Of a stretch of 64,000 nt of DNA, positions 15,824 through 22,826 are shown one piece after another. This stretch comes from Nevskia soli DSM 19509. Its GTDB lineage: Bacteria > Pseudomonadota > Gammaproteobacteria > Nevskiales > Nevskiaceae. The stretch covers positions 1 through 64,000 of the forward strand of contig NZ_JONR01000023.1 of NCBI RefSeq assembly GCF_000711955.1. The letters are read 5' to 3'. The notes beneath the pieces are model-generated. The model did no database searches. It was not told the DNA's origin and worked only from the letters and a program-made list of their open reading frames with translations. The stretch's first letter is position 1. Each line of letters starts with the position of its first letter. The translations under genes were made by a program, and so were the position numbers.

Positions 15824-17890
15824 TTACCAGAGGCTGACGCGCTTCTCCGGCGGCAGGTACATCTTGTCGCCTTCCTTGACGCCGAAGGCCTCGTAGAACG
15901 AGGGCTGGTTCATTTCCGGCACGGTGCCGCGAACCGCCTGCGGCGAGTGCGGGTCGGTCTTGATGCGGACCATGATGTCGTTGTCGCGCGCCTTGCCGCG
16001 CCAGACCTGCGCCCAGCCGCCGTAGAAGCGCTGGTCGCCGGTCAGGCCGTCGATGGTCGGCGCTTCCTTGCCGCCCAGCGACAGCTTGTAGGCCTTGTAG
16101 GCGATGGCCATGCCGGAGTTGTCGGCGATGTTCTCGCCCAGGGTCAGCTCGCCGTTGACGTGGTAGCCGGGGATCGGCTCGTACGCGGAGTACTGCTCCA
16201 CCAGGGCGTGCGTCTTCGCCTTGAACTTGTCGAGGTCGGCCTGGGTGAACCAGCCCGGCGGGCTGAGCAGGTTGCCGTTGCCGTCGTACTGACTGCCCTG
16301 GTCGTCGAAGCCGTGGCTGATCTCGTGGCCGATGACGGCGCCGATGCCGCCGTAGTTCACCGCGTCGTCGGCCTTCGGGTTGAAGAACGGCGGCTGCAGG
16401 ATGGCGGCCGGGAACACGATCTCGTTCATTTCCGGGTTGTAATAGGCGTTGATCGTCTGCGGCGTCATGCCCCATTCGTCGCGGTCGATCGGCTTGCCCA
16501 GCTTGTCGACGTTGCGCTGGTATTCGAAGCTCTGCGCGCGGACCATATCGCCGATCAGGTCGCCCTTGGTGATCTGCAGAGCGCTGTAGTCGCGCCACTT
16601 CACCGGGTAGCCGATTTTCGGCGTGAACTTGGCCAGCTTGTCCTGCGCCTTCTGCTTGGTCTCCGGGCTCATCCAGTCGAGCGTGTCGATATCGGCCTTG
16701 TAGGCGGCGAGCAGGTTTTTCACCAGCTGGTCCATGCGCGCCTTGGACTCGGGCGGGAAGTACTTGCCGACGTAGATCTTGCCCAGGCCTTCGCCGATGG
16801 ACTCTTCCACCACGCCGATGCCGCGCTTCCAGCGCGGCTTGTTCTCCGGGATGCCGCGCAGCGCGGTACCGTAGAACGCGAAGTGCTCGTCGACGAAGCC
16901 CTTGCTCAGGAACGGCGCGAAGTCGCTCAGCAGGTGCCAGCGGAAGTAGGCCTTCCACACCGGCAGCGGCGTCTTCGCCAGGATCTTGTTGAAGGCGGTG
17001 ATGTAGCTCGGCTGGCTCACCACCAGGTAGTCGGTCTTGCCTTCCACGCCGCTGGCGGCGAGGTAGGCCTTCCAGTCGTAGCCGGGCGCGAGCGCCGGCA
17101 GCTTGGCCAGCTCGACCTTGTTGTAGGCCTTCACCGGATCACGCAGCTCGACCTTGGTCCACTGCACCTTGGCCAGCTCGGTCTCCAGCGCCACGATGTC
17201 CTTGGCGTCCTTCGTCGCGGCCTTGTCGCCGGCCAGGGTGAGCATCTTCTCGACGTGCTGGCCGTACTGGGTGCGCGCCTGCTTCATCTTGTCGTCGTTG
17301 AGCAGGTAGTAGTCGCGGTCCGGCATGCCCAGGCCGTCCTGGCCCAGGTCGAACACGTACTTGGTCGAATCCTTGGCGTCCTGGTGCACGCCCGGGGTGT
17401 AGGGCGCGCTGACGCCGATCACGTTGAAATGCCCGATCAGGCCGGCGATTTCCTTCTTGTCCTTGAGCGCGTCGATCCTGGCGAACTCGGCATCCAGCGG
17501 CTTCAGGCCCTGCTGCTCCAGCGCCGCCTCGTCCATGAAGGTGGCGTACAGATCGGCGATCTTCTGCTGATCCGGATCCTTGGCGTCGACGGACTTCTGC
17601 AGGTCCTCGACGATGCCGCGCAACTGCGCCTGCGCATCGTCGCTGAGCTTGTCGAAGGAGCCGTAGCGCCCCTTGTCGGCGGGGATCTCGGTCGTCGCCA
17701 GCCACTTGCCGTTGACGTGCTTGTAGAAATCGTCCTGCGCGCGGACCCCGTCGTCCACGTATTGCAGGTCGATGCCGGATACCAGGGCGGGGGCCGCGGG
17801 CGCGGCGGCCTCCGGCTTCGGGGCCTCCGGCGGCTTGCTGCAGCCGGCGACCAGACAGGCGCAAGCTGCGCCCAAAAGCAGTTTATTCAT
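15824..17890 (-). CDS. pepO: M13 family zinc endopeptidase (neprilysin/PepO-like) lipoprotein
   Basis: 688 residues. A lipoprotein signal (MNKLLLGAACACLVAGC, lipobox VAGC) is followed by a Pro/Ala linker and the M13 N-terminal domain (QDDFYKHVNGKWLATTEIP). The catalytic domain carries the NAYYNPEMNEIVFPAAIL substrate motif, the zinc motif GHEISHGFDDQG and the third ligand Glu in ENIADNSG. The protein ends in VSLW; the family's terminal CxxW is reduced to SLW. It should degrade peptides in the periplasm. It overlaps a very long antisense open frame that is a codon-bias shadow. Monocistronic. Confidence 0.95.
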   Translation of the reverse strand: MNKLLLGAACACLVAGCSKPPEAPKPEAAAPAAPALVSGIDLQYVDDGVRAQDDFYKHVNGKWLATTEIPADKGRYGSFDKLSDDAQAQLRGIVEDLQKSVDAKDPDQQKIADLYATFMDEAALEQQGLKPLDAEFARIDALKDKKEIAGLIGHFNVIGVSAPYTPGVHQDAKDSTKYVFDLGQDGLGMPDRDYYLLNDDKMKQARTQYGQHVEKMLTLAGDKAATKDAKDIVALETELAKVQWTKVELRDPVKAYNKVELAKLPALAPGYDWKAYLAASGVEGKTDYLVVSQPSYITAFNKILAKTPLPVWKAYFRWHLLSDFAPFLSKGFVDEHFAFYGTALRGIPENKPRWKRGIGVVEESIGEGLGKIYVGKYFPPESKARMDQLVKNLLAAYKADIDTLDWMSPETKQKAQDKLAKFTPKIGYPVKWRDYSALQITKGDLIGDMVRAQSFEYQRNVDKLGKPIDRDEWGMTPQTINAYYNPEMNEIVFPAAILQPPFFNPKADDAVNYGGIGAVIGHEISHGFDDQGSQYDGNGNLLSPPGWFTQADLDKFKAKTHALVEQYSAYEPIPGYHVNGELTLGENIADNSGMAIAYKAYKLSLGGKEAPTIDGLTGDQRFYGGWAQVWRGKARDNDIMVRIKTDPHSPQAVRGTVPEMNQPSFYEAFGVKEGDKMYLPPEKRVSLW

Positions 17891-18025
17891 CGCATGCCTC
17901 TGAATTTGTCGAAGTTATTTATGGGGTGGTGAGTGCACCAGACGGCCGATCATAACAGGGCGCCCGCAGCCCGCAGCCGTCACCCGGGGCATAACTTAAT
18001 GAGACGCGCCATGGCCCGAAAGGGT

Positions 18026-18664
18026 TTAAACCGAAGCCGCGATCAACCCGATGGAGGCCCAGTAAGTCGACAGGATCAGCGCCTGCGCCCCCCGGTAGGA
18101 GCCGGCGAACCGGCGCAGCGCCAGCGAGGAATCCGACACCACGAACAGCAGCGCCCCGGCCACCGCCAGCAGCGCCGGCCGGCCGCCCAGCGTCTGCAGG
18201 CGCAGCGCCGCCGTCAGCGTCATGCCCAGCAGCACCAGGCAATACAGGGCCACCGGGATGCGCAGGCTGCCGGCGCGCGGCAACAGCCAAGCGCACAGGC
18301 CCAGCCCGTAAACCAGGGGCAGCAACGTCCAGAGCGGCGGCCAGGCCAGGGGCACGCCCTTGAGGAATGCCAGGATGAACCCCACATGAGCCAGCAGGAA
18401 GCTGCCCAGGCCGGCGGCGAACCAGCCGTCTCCCTCGAACATCAGGCAGACGTCGCCCAGCAGCGACAGCAGCAGTGCGGCGGCGACGAGCAGGCGGTAA
18501 TCGGAACCGGTTGCCGGCACGAGGCTCAGCGCCGCGCCCAGGATCAGCGCGGTGGTGAGCGGCTTGAGCAGGTAGAAGGCGGGATGGCGCCGCTCTTCCC
18601 AGTCGGCGGCAATGGCGAGCAGCGCGGAAATCGCGGCGGCGCAGAACAAGGTGGCTGGTATCAT
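18026..18664 (-). CDS. Lysoplasmalogenase, YhhN/TMEM86 family membrane protein
   Basis: 212 residues with about eight transmembrane segments. Family motifs: KPLTT in the second segment, LLGDVCLMF, SDSSLALRRF, and STYWASIGLIA near the end. Members hydrolyse the vinyl-ether bond of lysoplasmalogens, although the bacterial substrate is often unknown. I place the start at ATG 18664; a TTG three bases upstream is also possible. The ribosome site is weak. A terminator-like hairpin stands only 30 bases upstream of the start, in the presumed leader (see separate entry). Confidence 0.85.
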   Translation of the reverse strand: MIPATLFCAAAISALLAIAADWEERRHPAFYLLKPLTTALILGAALSLVPATGSDYRLLVAAALLLSLLGDVCLMFEGDGWFAAGLGSFLLAHVGFILAFLKGVPLAWPPLWTLLPLVYGLGLCAWLLPRAGSLRIPVALYCLVLLGMTLTAALRLQTLGGRPALLAVAGALLFVVSDSSLALRRFAGSYRGAQALILSTYWASIGLIAASV

Positions 18665-18684
18665 CAAGCCAGCTTATCCGGGCT

Positions 18685-18717
18685 TGAAAGAAAACGCCCG
18701 GCTTGATGGCCGGGCGT
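18685..18717 (-). terminator. Terminator-like hairpin in the lysoplasmalogenase leader
   Basis: Arms ACGCCCGGC / GCCGGGCGT (18694-18702, 18709-18717) followed on the minus strand by TTTTCTTTC. It sits just upstream of the lysoplasmalogenase start. Its loop side (18700-18708) is complementary to the start-codon region (18662-18670), so two exclusive folds are possible. Alternatively it is only a spacer terminator against antisense transcription. Confidence 0.5.
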
Positions 18718-18802
18718 GGCGCGGGCGCCAAAATGAGAAGGGCTGTTCTCGTGGGCGCAACCTTACGCGCCCTTTGTGAAACATCCATGACGGAGCGCAG
18801 CT

Positions 18803-19210
18803 ATGGCAGTGGAAAAAATTGTAAAGAGCGACGCCGAATGGCGTGCCCTGCTCACCCCCGAGCAATACCAGGTGACCCGCCAGGGCGGCACCGAGTGCGC
18901 CTTCACCGGCGCCCTGTGGGACGACCACCGCGACGGCGTGTTCAGCTGCGTCTGCTGCGGCGCCGCCCTGTTCGATTCGCACAGCAAGTTCGAATCCGGC
19001 ACCGGCTGGCCCAGCTTCTTCCGTCCGGTCGACGCCGAGTCCGTCGCCTCGCTGGAGGACCGCAGCCACGGCATGCGCCGCATCGAGGTGCGCTGCGCCC
19101 GCTGCGACGCCCACCTGGGCCACGTCTTCCCCGACGGACCCAAGCCCACCGGCGCGCGTTACTGCATCAATTCGGCGGCGCTGAATTTCGAAGGCAGAAC
19201 CAAGCCGTAA
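18803..19210 (+). CDS. msrB: Peptide-methionine (R)-S-oxide reductase MsrB
   Basis: 135 residues, normal for a single-domain MsrB. Two zinc-binding CxxC pairs (in CVCCG and CARCD), the GTGWPSF substrate motif, HLGHVFPDGP and the catalytic Cys in RYCINS are all present. It repairs methionine-R-sulfoxide in proteins using thioredoxin. GGAG lies 9 bases before the ATG. No signal peptide, so it acts in the cytoplasm. The stop codon directly abuts a repeat of the TGTCATTCTGAGCG type. Confidence 0.97.
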   Translation: MAVEKIVKSDAEWRALLTPEQYQVTRQGGTECAFTGALWDDHRDGVFSCVCCGAALFDSHSKFESGTGWPSFFRPVDAESVASLEDRSHGMRRIEVRCARCDAHLGHVFPDGPKPTGARYCINSAALNFEGRTKP

Positions 19211-19221
19211 TGTCATTCTGA

Positions 19222-19257
19222 GCGCGGCGAAGGATCCGGCCGGATCCTTCGCCGCGC
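19222..19257. repeat. Perfect 36-bp palindrome after msrB
   Basis: Two 18-base arms, GCGCGGCGAAGGATCCGG and its exact complement, meet without a spacer at 19239/19240. The left flank TGTCATTCTGAG just before it belongs to a widespread bacterial intergenic repeat type; a second partial copy lies at 63371-63401. Confidence 0.85.
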
Positions 19258-19288
19258 CCGCCACCACCAGCACCGCAAAACCAAGCTC

Positions 19289-19969
19289 ATGCGCGTCCAC
19301 TGGCTGCAACACGCCGACTTCGAAGACCTCGGCTGCATCGCCCCCTGGCTCGCCGACGCCGGCCACCTAGTCTCCGGCACCCGCCTCTATGCCGGCGAAA
19401 CGCCGCCCGACGTCTCCGCTTTCGACGCCCTCGTCGTCATGGGCGGCCCGATGAACATCTACGAGTACGCGCAATATCCCTGGCTGCGCGGCGAGAAGGC
19501 GCTGATCCGCGCCGCCGTCGATGCCGGCAAACGCGTGCTCGGCATCTGCCTCGGCGCGCAACTGCTGGCCGACGTGCTGGGCGGCCCGGTGACGCGCAAC
19601 GCCGACAGCGAGATCGGCTGGTTCCCGCTGACCCTCAGCGCGGCGGGACGCGCATCACCATTGTTCGCCGACCTGCCGGAAACCTTCACCGGCTTCCACT
19701 GGCATGGCGACACCTACGCCCTGCCATCCGGCGCCGTCTGCCTGGCGACCAGCGAGGCCTGCGCGCAGCAGGCCTTCGCCCTGGGCGATCAGGTGCTGGG
19801 CCTGCAATTCCATCTGGAAGTGACGCGCCCCAATGCGGAAGAATGGTTCCGCCACGAACAGCCGCAGCCGGCGCGCTACGTGCAGACGCCGGAACATATC
19901 CTGGCGCAGCGTGAGCGCTTCGAGGAAAACAACCGCTGGATGTGGGCGATCCTGGGACGGTTTTTGTAG
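19289..19969 (+). CDS. Class I glutamine amidotransferase-like protein
   Basis: 226 residues. Catalytic Cys in GICLGAQLLADVLGG, the oxyanion strand VVMGGPMNIYE, and the His-Glu dyad in LQFHLEV identify a triad glutamine amidotransferase fold (YfeJ/GMP synthase-like subgroup). Members hydrolyse glutamine or related gamma-glutamyl compounds. The specific partner is unknown, since no synthase subunit is adjacent. The TAG stop lies inside a dispersed GTAGGGCGGC repeat. Confidence 0.88.
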   Translation: MRVHWLQHADFEDLGCIAPWLADAGHLVSGTRLYAGETPPDVSAFDALVVMGGPMNIYEYAQYPWLRGEKALIRAAVDAGKRVLGICLGAQLLADVLGGPVTRNADSEIGWFPLTLSAAGRASPLFADLPETFTGFHWHGDTYALPSGAVCLATSEACAQQAFALGDQVLGLQFHLEVTRPNAEEWFRHEQPQPARYVQTPEHILAQRERFEENNRWMWAILGRFL

Positions 19970-19995
19970 GGCGGCCTGTGGCCGCCGCTGCCGCT
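19966..19995. repeat. Half copy of the GTAGGGCGGC repeat
   Basis: Begins GTAGGGCGGCCTGTGGCCG, matching the left arm of the copy at 10749-10816, and includes the stop codon of the amidotransferase gene. No right arm follows. Confidence 0.75.
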
Positions 19996-20016
19996 CGACT
20001 TAAATCAACACCCCGG

Positions 20017-20044
20017 CGTCATACCGGCGAAAGCCGGTATGACG
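20017..20044. repeat. Dispersed 12-4-12 palindrome, CGTCAT family
   Basis: Perfect arms CGTCATACCGGC / GCCGGTATGACG with loop GAAA. Same design as 1369-1396 and 36756-36783. Confidence 0.82.
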
Positions 20045-20071
20045 GATTCGGATGACGCCCGGCGATCTGTC

Positions 20072-21208
20072 CTATACCCCTACCGGAACACGCTCGTCCG
20101 CAGGGCCGGCATTACGCTGCTTGCGCGCCCGCTTGCTGCGCACCGGCTTGCGCCCCAGCTCATTGACGTAGCGGTGCAGGGTCTCCGTCGCCTCGGCGCG
20201 GCCGTCGCCGGCGTGTTCGCCCATGTTGGAGCGGTAGTAGTCGTAGTTGCCCATGAAGCGGTCGATATCGCTCGGCGTCAGCCGGTGGCGGTCGCCGCGC
20301 ATGCCCACGCCCATGCGCTCGATCATGTAGGCGTTGAGGCGCTGTTCGAAGGCTTCTTCCGGCACCGCCAGGATCGGCTTGCTGAAGTGGATGGCTTCAC
20401 CGATCAGCTGATTGCCGGCGGTGGAGAGCACCGCCTTGCAGCCGGCGAGATCGCGGATGAAGCCCTCGTTGCTGGGCGCGCGGAAATCGATGTTCTCGGA
20501 CTGGCCGCGGAACGGCGTGCCGTACACCACCACCGGCAGGTCGAGCAGGCGCAGCGCGCGGTCGATGTGCGGCAGGTACTGGTGTTCGCCCTTGTTGAAG
20601 TAGGCCATCAGGAATTTGCCGTCGCGCGGCTGCACCTTGAGCACTTCCGGCCGCAGCATCGGGCCGACGATGTGCATGTTCGGATAGGCCGGCTGCGCCG
20701 GATAGAAGCTGGAGATGAGGATGCGTTCGGGGATGCCCATCAGCGCGCGGTAGCCGATGGCGTCGCGCATGCCGAGCAGGCGCAGGTCCGGCGGGAAGTG
20801 CGGCTTGCAGTAGGCGATGATGCCGACGTGGTCGTAGCTGATGCGCGGGATCTTCAGCTTCTGCGCCGCGCGGTGCGTCCAGGCCTCGGAATCCGAGATC
20901 ACCAGGTCGATGCCGCGTTCGCGGAACTCCTTTTCCACCAGGGCCGAACCGGCGCCGCCGAACAGCAGGTCGGCCATCGGCGAGAAGTTGCGCGACAGGG
21001 TGCGCGAGGTCGAATGGCCGCCGCGCTCGTTGTAGGCATAGCCGATGATGGGGATGCGCACCGTCGGGAATTGCGGCGCCAGCACGTCGTAGGCGTCGCC
21101 CCCGGCGAACACCGTTACCTCGTGTTCGGCCATCAGCGAGGGCAGTACCGCGCCGCTGCGCATGGCGTGGCCGCGCCCGTAGCCCATCACCCCGTATGCG
21201 ATCCGCAT
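20072..21208 (-). CDS. Glycosyltransferase-like protein (GT-B fold, MJ1255-type)
   Basis: 378 residues from ATG 21208, with GGGGAGG 5 bases upstream. The N-terminal motif MRIAYGVMGYGRGHAMRS and the C-terminal acceptor/nucleotide region (STAGNQLIGEAIHFSKPIL) are those of GT28/MurG-like or UDP-glucuronosyltransferase-like proteins, often annotated as teichoic acid biosynthesis or MJ1255/VC2487 family. The C-terminus is a basic tail (GRKPVRSKRARKQRN). The sugar and acceptor are unknown. A glycolipid role at the inner membrane face is plausible. Divergent from the terC-like gene. Confidence 0.8.
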   Translation of the reverse strand: MRIAYGVMGYGRGHAMRSGAVLPSLMAEHEVTVFAGGDAYDVLAPQFPTVRIPIIGYAYNERGGHSTSRTLSRNFSPMADLLFGGAGSALVEKEFRERGIDLVISDSEAWTHRAAQKLKIPRISYDHVGIIAYCKPHFPPDLRLLGMRDAIGYRALMGIPERILISSFYPAQPAYPNMHIVGPMLRPEVLKVQPRDGKFLMAYFNKGEHQYLPHIDRALRLLDLPVVVYGTPFRGQSENIDFRAPSNEGFIRDLAGCKAVLSTAGNQLIGEAIHFSKPILAVPEEAFEQRLNAYMIERMGVGMRGDRHRLTPSDIDRFMGNYDYYRSNMGEHAGDGRAEATETLHRYVNELGRKPVRSKRARKQRNAGPADERVPVGV

Positions 21209-21355
21209 CGTCGCCTCCCCGCGGCGCCGGTACGCGCCGGTTGTCCTGAACGATCGGATTATCCGGACCAATTGTGACAAACCGGTGGAACGTCACGGGA
21301 TTGTCACCCCGCGGAATCCGGCTATGATGGCTTTCAGATCCCTTACAGCTCCCCC

Positions 21356-22084
21356 ATGGACTTCCTGTACAACCCAGACATCTGGGCTGCTTTCCTGACG
21401 CTGGCCGGTCTGGAGATCGTGCTCGGCGTCGACAACATCATCTTCCTCTCCATCAGCGCCTCCAAGCTGCCGCTGGAGCAGCAACCCCGGGCCCGTACCA
21501 TCGGCTTGGCCGGCGCCATGCTGACGCGCATCGCCCTGCTGCTGTCGCTGGCTTTCCTGGCGCGCCTCACCGCGCCCTGGGTAACCATCCTCGGCCAGGA
21601 ACTGTCCGGCCGCGATTTCATCCTGCTTATCGGCGGCTTGTTCCTGATGGGCAAGAGCACGCTGGAAATCCACGAGCAACTGGAAGGCGCGGAAGCCACC
21701 GCCGCAGGCGGCACACCGCGCACGGCCAGCTTCTTCGGCGTCATCACGCAGATCATGATCCTGGACATCGTGTTCTCGCTGGATTCGGTCATCACCGCCG
21801 TGGGCATGACGCAGAACATCCCGGTGATGGTCGCGGCCATCGTCGCCGCCGTGGTGGTGATGATGTTCTTCGCCGGCACCGTGGCGCGCTTTGTCGACGA
21901 GCATCCCACCATCCGCACCCTGGCCCTGGCGTTCCTGATCCTGATCGGCATGTCCCTGGTGGCGGAGAGCTTCGATTTCCATGTACCGAAGGGGTATATC
22001 TACTTCGCCATGGCGTTCTCCGGAGCGGTGGAGATCGTCAACTTGCAGATGCACAAGCGGCGCAGGAAGGCTGCAGGCAAATAA
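21356..22084 (+). CDS. TerC family integral membrane protein
   Basis: 242 residues with seven predicted membrane helices. The first helix motif LEIVLGVDNIIFLSI and the repeated acidic motif ILDIVFSLDSVITAVGM define TerC/YoaE-type proteins, which are linked to metal ion (chiefly manganese) export or homeostasis. The basic C-terminus ends KRRRKAAGK. No manganese riboswitch of the yybP-ykoY type was recognisable in the 147-bp leader. Confidence 0.93.
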   Translation: MDFLYNPDIWAAFLTLAGLEIVLGVDNIIFLSISASKLPLEQQPRARTIGLAGAMLTRIALLLSLAFLARLTAPWVTILGQELSGRDFILLIGGLFLMGKSTLEIHEQLEGAEATAAGGTPRTASFFGVITQIMILDIVFSLDSVITAVGMTQNIPVMVAAIVAAVVVMMFFAGTVARFVDEHPTIRTLALAFLILIGMSLVAESFDFHVPKGYIYFAMAFSGAVEIVNLQMHKRRRKAAGK

Positions 22085-22113
22085 GCCTGCCCCGCGGCGG
22101 CCGGGTCCGCCGG

Positions 22114-22632
22114 CTACTGCACGGTCAGCGTGAGGCTGCTTCCGGCCGCGGTGATGACGAATTGGCCTCGCGCCGGAGGGGTCACCGTGGCGCTGAGGGT
22201 GCAATTGGTCGCGGCGGGAACCGTTGCGTTGCTCAGGGTGATTTCCGTCGTGGTGGAATTCGGCATGGTGGTCGCCACCGTGCCGGGGGTGCAACTGTAG
22301 CTGGGACCGGCGTTGATGCTGAGGCCGGAGCTGAACGTGATGGAAGTGCTGACTCCGGTTTCGTCCGTGGCCAGGCTGTTGGTGATCTGCACGCCCACCA
22401 CGGTCGTGGCGCCGAACTGAATCGTGGAAGGATTGACGAAGCCGCTGAAGCCGTTGCCGGCGCCGCTGCTGGAGCTGCTGCTCGAGCCACCACCGGACGA
22501 AGATGAGGAACTGGATCCGCTGTCGGGGCAATTCAGCGTGCCGGTGCCGATGCAGAGCGTGTGCCCGCCGCACGCGGCCAAGCCGGACAGGCAGGCCCAT
22601 CCAAGTCCGATTTTCCAGAATCGTTTGAGCAC
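22114..22632 (-). CDS. Ser-rich lipoprotein with Ig-like/DUF11-like domain
   Basis: 172 residues. I prefer GTG 22632, preceded by GAGGAG with a 6-base spacer; an ATG at 22653 overlaps that site. The signal ends in lipobox LAAC. Cys residues follow early (TLCIGTG, NCPDS), then a linker of Ser/Gly runs (about residues 38-58), then a Thr/Ser/Val-rich beta-sandwich-like domain with one Cys pair. The domain resembles repeats found in bacterial surface proteins of the conserved-repeat (DUF11) type, but this is resemblance only. Divergent from uvrD. Confidence 0.7.
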   Translation of the reverse strand: MLKRFWKIGLGWACLSGLAACGGHTLCIGTGTLNCPDSGSSSSSSSGGGSSSSSSSGAGNGFSGFVNPSTIQFGATTVVGVQITNSLATDETGVSTSITFSSGLSINAGPSYSCTPGTVATTMPNSTTTEITLSNATVPAATNCTLSATVTPPARGQFVITAAGSSLTLTVQ

Positions 22633-22826
22633 ACGCTTCTCCTCGGCAGCCATTGCACACCTGCCGGCCTGGTGCGGGTTCCGTCAAACGACAGCGTTCC
22701 CACGCTGTTCTTCCCGAACACCAAAGCCGATCATTCGGCGACGCGGGCGGCACGCATGGCCGCCTTCAGCCTGATTTTGCCCTATTGCGCGGCGCTTCGC
22801 GCGCGCATGAGCGGTACAATGAGCCG

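Noticed and set aside
15809..17932. 707-codon plus-strand frame opposite the M13 peptidase
   Set aside because: Antisense shadow rich in Leu/Val/Arg/His; the minus strand carries HExxH and the other M13 motifs.
21209..21355. Possible manganese riboswitch before the TerC-type gene
   Set aside because: No recognisable yybP-ykoY conserved loops in the 147-bp leader.
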